Assembly (NCBI RefSeq): GCF_003073045.1
Contig: NC_037596.1
Span: 15,648,550 to 15,712,549 of the forward strand
DNA length: 64,000 bases
Source: Pomacea canaliculata
Taxonomy: Eukaryota; Mollusca; Gastropoda; Architaenioglossa; Ampullariidae
Reading direction: 5' to 3'
The position numbers were made by a program, and so were the translations under genes. Shown piece by piece: positions 57,701 to 64,000 of the stretch. Position 1 is the first letter of the stretch; each line of letters opens with the position of its first letter. A model generated the notes under the pieces. It saw only the letters and a program-made list of their open reading frames with translations, ran no database searches and was not told where the DNA came from.

Positions 57701-59444
57701 ATATAGGTAGGGAGAATGTTTCTTGTCTTCCCTTAATTAGTAATTCTGTCTGCAGATATGAGTCATTTTGCACTTTGTGATGCAAACGCAACTGTGGAGC
57801 ATACAGTGGTAATAAAATGCAGGTTTTCTTTCAACGTTTCCAATTTTAGTATTGTCAACAACAACAAAAACAACAGTAAGTTGAAAAACATTGCGCTTTT
57901 AAACGATTATGCAAAATTCAGCAATATATGATGACATATGTATCCAGTTCATCGATGTTGTAAGTTTGTAAATGTGCATCTCACAATAAAAAAAAATATG
58001 CAAATGAATATGAGTTGTTTTTTTTTTCTGCAGACATTGTGCACAACTTCTCAAAAACATTTTGTGAAACTTCAAACAAGTGTAGCTATAAGATCGAGGA
58101 CAGCGTTAACATCTTTACTGTGGAAGTGGAGACTGAAAATAATCCTGGGTATGACGAGTATCGTTGTCTCCCGAATGTTATCTTTCCTCGACACGAGGTT
58201 AAGAGCTGCAGTGCGAAAATGGAAACAGAGACACAAAGTAAGAAAGCTGTAATTACTCGTTTCTTTTTAAACTTATAAAATGGTAAACGTAAAAGTGTAA
58301 AAAATAATTTTAATATTTACAGAATATAATTACCGATAATATGTTTTTAAGAAATCGATTATAAATGTTTTGGTGGTGGGGGATAAATTTTTAATAATTT
58401 TTTTCTGCAACGTCTTAAATCTTTCATCAACTTTAATTTCATAAATGAAGTTTAACAAACACCAAAGTATTTGTTATTAAAATACCACCAGTCTAAGAAA
58501 ATATCAGATATTTCTGCTCCTGATCATTTTGCTTCACAAAAGTGTTTACTGGCTATTAAATTAACGGGAAAATAGTTTGCTATGTTAAAATAAAAGTTAC
58601 AAATACAGTTTAATCGAGGTACCCCAATGTGACCCATCCCTGTTTCAACAGGAAAATGACCAAAATGCAAACGGATTTTCGGTACCATTTCCGATACTGA
58701 ACTCTCATTTGTAAAGAAAAGAAAGCCGCTAAGTGATTGGATCAAGGGGACGGAAAAACAGATTGCGTTCAGTGTACAACGATGTCATATAATTTGAAAA
58801 ACAAATAAAATGTTTGGTATTAGTTTACATGAAAAGCATCTACAGTTCTTATGTTGAAAATTGACTCGGACTAATAAGACCCTTTCACTAACAAACCTAA
58901 AAACCCATAAAGGCACTAAAACATAGAAAATCTTTATAAACATGAATAATTCCGGGATATGATCATGCTACAGTCCTTTGTGCCGTGATCGAATATGTCA
59001 CAAAAAATGAACCGTCAATAGGTTAGAATGTCGATGTATGAAGGCATGTTACTACTGAAAGAATGGATAACTAGCTTAAAATTCGTTTTATAATAAAATA
59101 AAATTAAGAAAATCTCTTTTGAAAATTTCTTTTGCGTATAATTCCTTTTTATATTTATTTATATTTCATTCAAGGTTCAAGTGTACCTGTGAATGTTACA
59201 ATAATCTACATCGTTGTCTCTGTAACAACTGGAATGGTTTTAGTGATTGTGATATTTTGGATTGTTCGAGCATCCTTCAAACGACGAATGGTGAGTAACA
59301 GTTTTTTAACGTTTGTTATTAAAATGCAAAATTTTTTCACGAAATTTTAATTATTTCAATTATTGCCCCTATTTTGTATCACAGGAAGGAAATCGGCAAA
59401 ATCGACACAAAGAAAACGAACTAATTCTTATGGGGACTGATTAA
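54776..59444 (+). CDS. A7: type I receptor with two split Ig-like domains, 290 aa
   Basis: Seven exons join to 873 nt: 54776-54824, 55263-55385, 56822-57022, 57756-57875, 58034-58237, 59175-59290, 59385-59444. A signal peptide (MKGVFIFIFLLQHVIC) is followed by domain 1 (LVCKFPDNVN, FGVYFYPHDGGEG, VDCGWVKSQLHCI, GSYKCV) over two exons, and by a second domain, also over two exons (ALCDANATVEHTVVIKCRF; KCSYKIEDSVN, DEYRCLP). A TM helix (residues about 242-263) is followed by RASFKRR and a tail of about 27 residues with no tyrosine. Ectodomain introns are phase 1, the last phase 0. The 120- and 204-nt lengths of the second pair mirror the first pair, implying duplication of a two-exon domain. A poly(A) signal near 60,062 would place a MITE in the 3' UTR. 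Confidence 0.9.
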
Positions 59445-59755
59445 TTCCATCGATGCGCTACAAAATAACAGAGCAGCTCAAAATCACTCCCTAGGGAGCG
59501 CCGAGTGCCCGCGAAACAAATTTTGATGGATGTTTTTAAAAATTTATATCTATTAACCTGCAACAAAGACACCTATCTGTGATACACCGTTTAAAAGAAC
59601 ACTTTAAAATTTCTGCGTTTTATTTCTAAGAATTATAAGTTTTAGTAACCTACTACTACCAATATCTTTTTTGTTGGTCAAGTCTGGAATAGTGATCTCT
59701 TGGTACTATAGCAATGCAAACATATTTTGTTACTTATATGTAAGGTCAAATGTAT

Positions 59756-59926
59756 CAGGGCTTCTGCTTATGCAAAAAATTGCGTACAGTACGCAAAGTT
59801 CGGAGGACCCCTTCAATTTTCGTCAGTGGGGTCCCCTCCAAAGTTGGGTGAAGAACAGGGACCCCTTAAAAATCTGAAGAAGGGGTCCCTGGGACCCCAA
59901 AGAATTTAGCCTTAGCAGAAGCCCTG
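59756..59926. mobile_element. 171-bp MITE with 13-bp terminal inverted repeats, within the probable A7 3' UTR
   Basis: cagggcttctgct at the left end is the exact reverse complement of agcagaagccctg at the right. Both ends are flanked by TGTAT (59751-59755 and 59927-59931), a likely 5-bp target duplication. The interior is rich in ggggtccc/gggacccc and can fold. If A7 ends near 60,080 the transcript would carry this hairpin. Confidence 0.8.
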
Positions 59927-61068
59927 TGTATGCATAATGCAGTGGTTCGAGGAAAGCTGATAACGTTAGATAAGTACATCTGAAATGATTTATAAGAAAA
60001 AACTTTAAAAAGAAAAGTTTACCTGCAAATATAGGACGTCTGTGATAGCTTTACAAAAAGCAATAAAACTGACATGTCAAAAGAGAAATATATTTAATGT
60101 CCTCAGGTAGAACGAGTTCACTTATCGCGTAGATATGCAATAATATGGTAATGAATATCTGTAACTTACATTTACGACGTGGTGGACGCGAGTGGGATAT
60201 GCTTTATGTATCCATGTTATTTGATAATGTTTTAGTTCACCATTTTTAAACTCGATCACTAGCAATGGCTTTGGGTGAAGCGACAATACCTTTGATAGAT
60301 GATGACTACATGTGGGGAACGATAATCAAGCTCAAGTATTGTAGGTGTTTCTTAATGTTCTGTTCTGCATGTACGTGTGCATGGTGTGTGTGTATAGGGG
60401 TTGTGCGCATATGTAAATAAATTTATGATACATGTATAAATAATTTTTTCTACATGTACATATCTGTCTTAATGATAATTAGAATGTACCTGTTTTTTTC
60501 TAACTTTACCAAATATATTTTATGAGTTTACAACGCAACAAAGCAAATGAAAAATATTTATTAGTTTTTCTCATTTTTTATTTTTAATTTTGTTATGAGT
60601 GACATACGTCACAATAAAGAATCTCCTTTTGAAAATATCTGCATATCATAACTCTCTAAATTTCGCTATTTCTTGTTTTCAAGTAATATGAAGCACGTGC
60701 AATACACAGTCGACAAAAAACCCCTAAATGAATACTAAATTAGATAACAAGGAGCAACAAGGAATAAATTGAATTAAATTAGGGATCACAGAGACAAAAG
60801 CGTGTGAAAAATCATAATGTTAAAGGAATAAAGCGAGATAAAAGGTTGCTATGAGCTAAATCCGTGGAAAGGGTAAGCATTCGTTTGAAGCAAGTTGCAA
60901 AGTTTGAGACACAAAGTATTCCTTAAAAAGCCAAATACGAAGAAACATCAAATCTGCGACAAAGAAAAAGAAGTAGAAGAAGAAAAAAGCCGCAACACCT
61001 TCATCCGGACCTTTAGTTTGCTGGATTTGGTGTTTTCTACAATGATCTTGCTCTTGTCCTCACTGTTC

Positions 61069-61335
61069 TCATTCACGCACGCACTCGCACTGGTAGCAAG
61101 TTTTTTCCGTTAGACCCTGTAACTTGTTTCTTCTTCCTACCATCAGATCGTTGCCTCCAGTTAAGAAAAGATTACTGAGCGGCTTCCACCCTTCCCCGAT
61201 CGACACAGAAATATGGTGATGCTGAAGTGTATTGCATAAAACTTTCTCTAGATAGATGCTAAACAGAACTAGAGACATAGGACTTACCTGACACAGACCG
61301 CTAGGAAGAGCTAACTTACATGACATGTTGGGCAA
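61069..61335 (-). mobile_element. LINE reverse-transcriptase fragment
   Basis: On the - strand the frame reads GLCQVSPMSLVLFSIYLEKVL, HHHISVSIGEGWKPLSNL, then FLTGGNDLMVGRRNKLQGLT. This follows the LINE RT pattern GCxLSPxLFNIxLE...SIGGRxLxNLRFADDIxLM. The catalytic FADD has decayed to LTGGND, so it is an inactive fragment. It is similar in type to the LINE scraps at 36.6 and 52.9 kb. Confidence 0.85.
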
Positions 61336-63233
61336 TGTTAATGTCTTACACCCTAAATAAATTATTTTCTATAATAACAATAATAAAACCACCATTTTTA
61401 TAGTGCCTTTCTCTAGTATCAGCCGGACTCAGCGCTTTACAAACAGCTTATGATTATTTTCCTAAATTATTCTCATCCACGTTAACGTAGAATCTGAGGT
61501 AGACATTGGAAATATTTCTACTATCATGTGAGCAGCTATTTTATAATACCATATGAAGCTCAAATACGTAATAGAAGATGCACAAGTGTAACACACACAG
61601 TTATAAGCTAAGCTTTTGATTTGTTGTTGTATTACAAATTTTGCTAACGGGTGAGCAGTCAAAGCGAGCCGTAAGTACATTTATAGCAACAACGTAGCAA
61701 ACTTTATATATTTGTCTTCTTACCTCTCGCAAAGGCTGAAGGTAGGTCTATGATATCCTGTTTGCCACTAAGAGTGTTCTTGTCTAAACTTCATCATTAA
61801 TGAAACTAAGAGTTTGTAGCAATATTAAGTTTTGACAGCAACGTTCGACAACATAGTCATTTCTGTAATTGTTGTTATAGAAAAGATAACACTGTGTGAA
61901 AATTAACGGAATCATCGTTTTACTATCAGAAATATCTATCATTTTGTTTTATCCACAAGTGAGCACAGTAGACACAATCAGAGCCAAAGACATTTACATA
62001 TTATTTCTGGTTCTAACTCAAAAATTAACTTACATGTTGCATGCATTGGCGTAAGTACTTAAGAGAAGTTGAAATGTGATATATTTCTTACGATATAAAA
62101 ATATACAAATTTGGACTCACATGTTTGTGTGTTTGATCATTGACCTCTTTCAAACGTGATTGTAGGAAAAGATCAACCACTGAACAGGTGCTAAGACTTG
62201 ATGTTTTGTAAGGATTGAAGTAGTGGGAAGGGAGGTAGTGTTTCGACCTCACTCAGTCTTGGCCATTTTATAGGGTACCGTACTCAGAAACGAAAGAGAT
62301 AGAGAACAGTGTTTACTGATAATGTTCATGTTATAAGTAAATATGTCACTACTTCTTACACTGAAGCGAAAAATTCTAGCTAATAGGCTTATAATGCGAG
62401 GATCACATCAGGTGATACATTTTAATGACACTGAATTAAACTTTTAAAAATAGAACGGAGAATCAGTGTAATATGACCAACGTACTTATCTTCCATACGC
62501 ACGGCGTATTACACACACACACATCGCTCGACGAGCTCCCTTCAGATGATGATGAGGATGAAGAGATTTCTAGGTGAATAGAATTGAAGTTCAGAGGAAT
62601 GTCACTGAGCGAGTTATTAAGAAGATGGCGGAGAAAACTGTAATTTTCTCCCGCTTACTCGGCCATTTTTAGAACAAATGCTTTCCTTTTATATGTGACG
62701 TCTTTTTCTGCCTCAATTGACGTGGAACAAATGACGCACACAAGACGTCAGACACATGCGCAATGAGCATTCTTCGGAACGGATACCTGCGCATTACAAA
62801 TCGACATCATCATCAACATGACGTCAGACACAAGACGCCATTCGTACACGAGACAACACGAGACTTATCACAACTCATTACAATCAGCGCCATATATAGT
62901 GTGAGACAAATCCCTTGAAAACCGAGTAACTTAAGCGAAATTAGCGCCCCTAACTTATATTTCCACAAAGACATTTTCTCTAACCTTAAAGACAAACATT
63001 TGCATGTATGTGAGTAATTTTTACATTTTAAAAATAGAAGAACTATAAAAATTAAATTCAACTAATACAAGAAATCACGATATTGTACAGACAGTTTCAA
63101 CTGGTATGAATGATTAATGTTATAATATTTTACAGAATTGAAGGGCCAACTTCTCACCAAATTCACAAACTCACAGCCCAAACTTAGTGAATAAGTTGTC
63201 ACTGGTTCTAACCCTGGGTGTACCTGAGCTTAC

Positions 63234-63275
63234 CCGGACTCGGTGCCCTTGTTGGCTTGGAGGTTGTACTCACAG
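63234..63275 (-). CDS. Possible Ser/Thr/Pro stalk exon of B8
   Basis: A 42-nt segment with acceptor ttcttttgcag and donor gtaagc on the - strand is phase 1 on both sides. In the frame entered from B8 it reads SVSTTSKPTRAPSPG, a mucin-like stalk. It is comparable in position to the 51-nt linker exons of B0 and B2. The small size makes chance possible. Confidence 0.35.
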
Positions 63276-63604
63276 CTGCAAAAGAAAACAGTATTCAGTG
63301 AAAAACATACTGTTCATATTTCTTGCAGCTTTAAAAAAATGTTCAGTTCTTTAACTAAAATTAAATCACGTTGGGGAATTTAATCTTTTTTTCTTTGCTT
63401 AGTCTTTTCCTGCCTTATTTTATAGTTAGCTTATGCACACAAAACACATATTTTTTCTAAGAATAACTTAATCTTTTTATGACAGATTTTTATTCTCCCT
63501 CATAACACGTATTTGAGAACACAGTGTGTTCATTAGTAAACTACAGATGGACTAATTCACTGATTGATGGATAGATAGATTTATTGAATAACTGACTGAC
63601 TTAC

Positions 63605-63948
63605 ATTCACGAACATTTACGGTGGCAGAAATTCGATCATGGCCCATTATTTCCAGTTGCAACAGGCAGGCATCTTGATTTGTAAAGATCATCTTCAGCC
63701 GGTAGCCATATGATGAGCCTGGACCTTCCCCCAGACATAGGCAAGGTCCGATCTGAACTGTACAGCCACTGGTTTTCGAGTGCGTTATCAGACATTTTCT
63801 CTGTAAAGCTCCATTACCTCGTTTATGCTGAACAATGATCGTTATTCTTGTGCTTAAAGATGGGTAATCATTGAGAAAAAAAATCGACGTTCGATTCCAC
63901 CCCTTTCTCCACAGTGATGGTGTTGTTGTTGTTAGTCGGTAATCTCAG
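63605..63948 (-). pseudogene. B8: domain-1 exon of a B-type receptor on the opposite strand, with two 1-nt insertions
   Basis: On the - strand an exon with acceptor ttttttttcaag and donor gtaagt has the B-type domain-1 layout: an N-terminal SEITD, NNNNTITVEKGVESNVDF, then LNDYPSLSTRITIIVQHK, KCLITHSKTSGCTVQIGPC and YRLKMIFTNQDACLLQLEI, ending ATVNVRE(C). Compare KLCEN..VCKCRWI..MRFSLLI in B3. Two single-base insertions break the frame, one after the SEITD codons and one in a run of eight T. Without them the exon is 342 nt, phase 1 to 1, matching the 348 and 357 nt of B3 and B2. The signal exon would lie right of the window. It is a young pseudogene, or the homopolymer change is an assembly error. 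Confidence 0.65.
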
Positions 63949-64000
63949 CTTGAAAAAAAATCTGTTGCCTCATCTGGGGTCAAATTTTGTCGTGGGAATA

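Larger units (their letters stand above)
59445..63233. other. A7 3' flank and intergenic DNA to B8
   Basis: Beyond the MITE and the LINE fragment I see no gene. There is a short CRE-like tgacgtca at 62,819 and repeated gacgtcagacaca motifs around 62,740-62,835, without an associated promoter. An acidic open run near 62,530 (LDELPSDDDEDEE) stops at once and has no context. A TM or terminal exon for B8 was sought here on the - strand and not found. Confidence 0.4.

Noticed and set aside
62530-62580. Acidic run LDELPSDDDEDEE as a transposase N terminus
   Set aside because: Too short, stops at once, and no transposase sequence follows.
1-64000. Assignment of the cluster to FREPs or to the snail Guadeloupe resistance complex
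   Set aside because: No fibrinogen domain is present, and homology to the resistance locus cannot be tested from this sequence alone; kept only as context.

Overview
This window is AT-rich animal DNA: split genes with GT-AG introns, LINE fragments, a hAT DNA transposon, foldback/MITE-like repeats and a large minisatellite. The gene family and repeat content suggest a mollusc, most likely a gastropod, but nothing here fixes the species. No bacterial gene, tRNA, rRNA or CRISPR array was recognised, and no LTR or virus-derived element was found.

The main content is a cluster of small Ig-superfamily-like cell-surface or secreted protein genes. Seven are on the + strand and one fragment is on the - strand at the right edge. 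Nearly all introns between extracellular exons are phase 1, so domain exons can be duplicated, lost or swapped without breaking the frame. There are two structural types. Type A has a ~49-nt signal-peptide exon, then one Ig-like domain split over a ~123-nt and a ~200-260-nt exon, then a transmembrane (TM) exon or a short end: A1 at 3291-6797, A4 at 17642-19696, A5 at 33845-38896, A6 at 43213-45075, A7 at 54776-59444. Type B has a 79-nt signal exon and three larger exons, each one Cys-rich Ig-like domain: B0 at <1-1435, B2 from 11138, B3 at 26574-30405, and B8, a - strand fragment at 63605-63948.

The C-terminal ends differ from copy to copy. B3 has a long cytoplasmic tail with an ITIM (LVYLEL) and an ITSM (TQYADI), as in vertebrate inhibitory receptors. 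A1 and A7 have short tails without such motifs. A4 carries a tandem duplication of its TM segment. B0 ends in a hydrophobic tail like a GPI-anchor signal. A5 appears secreted. A6 lacks a clear start and end and has a hAT element inserted 3' of its last recognised exon. B8 carries two single-base insertions. This is the pattern of a birth-and-death family of paired or decoy recognition receptors; an immune or allorecognition role is inferred, not shown.

Layout: 1-1.4 kb end of B0; 3.3-6.8 kb A1; 7.1-8.4 kb minisatellite; 9.2 kb possible - strand exon; 11.1-13.4 kb B2, followed by a foldback element (13.5-14.1 kb) and other inverted repeats (16.3-17.0 kb); 17.6-19.7 kb A4; 19.7-26.5 kb repeat-rich DNA with two blocks that recur at 32.7-33.6 and 40.2-40.7 kb; 26.6-30.4 kb B3; 32.5 kb LINE scrap; 33.8-38.9 kb A5; 43.2-45.1 kb A6; 45.9-48.6 kb hAT element with a perfect 8-bp target duplication; 52.7-53.0 kb LINE 3' end; 53.4-59.4 kb A7 with a TATA box; 59.8 kb MITE; 61.1-61.3 kb LINE scrap; 63.2-64.0 kb B8.
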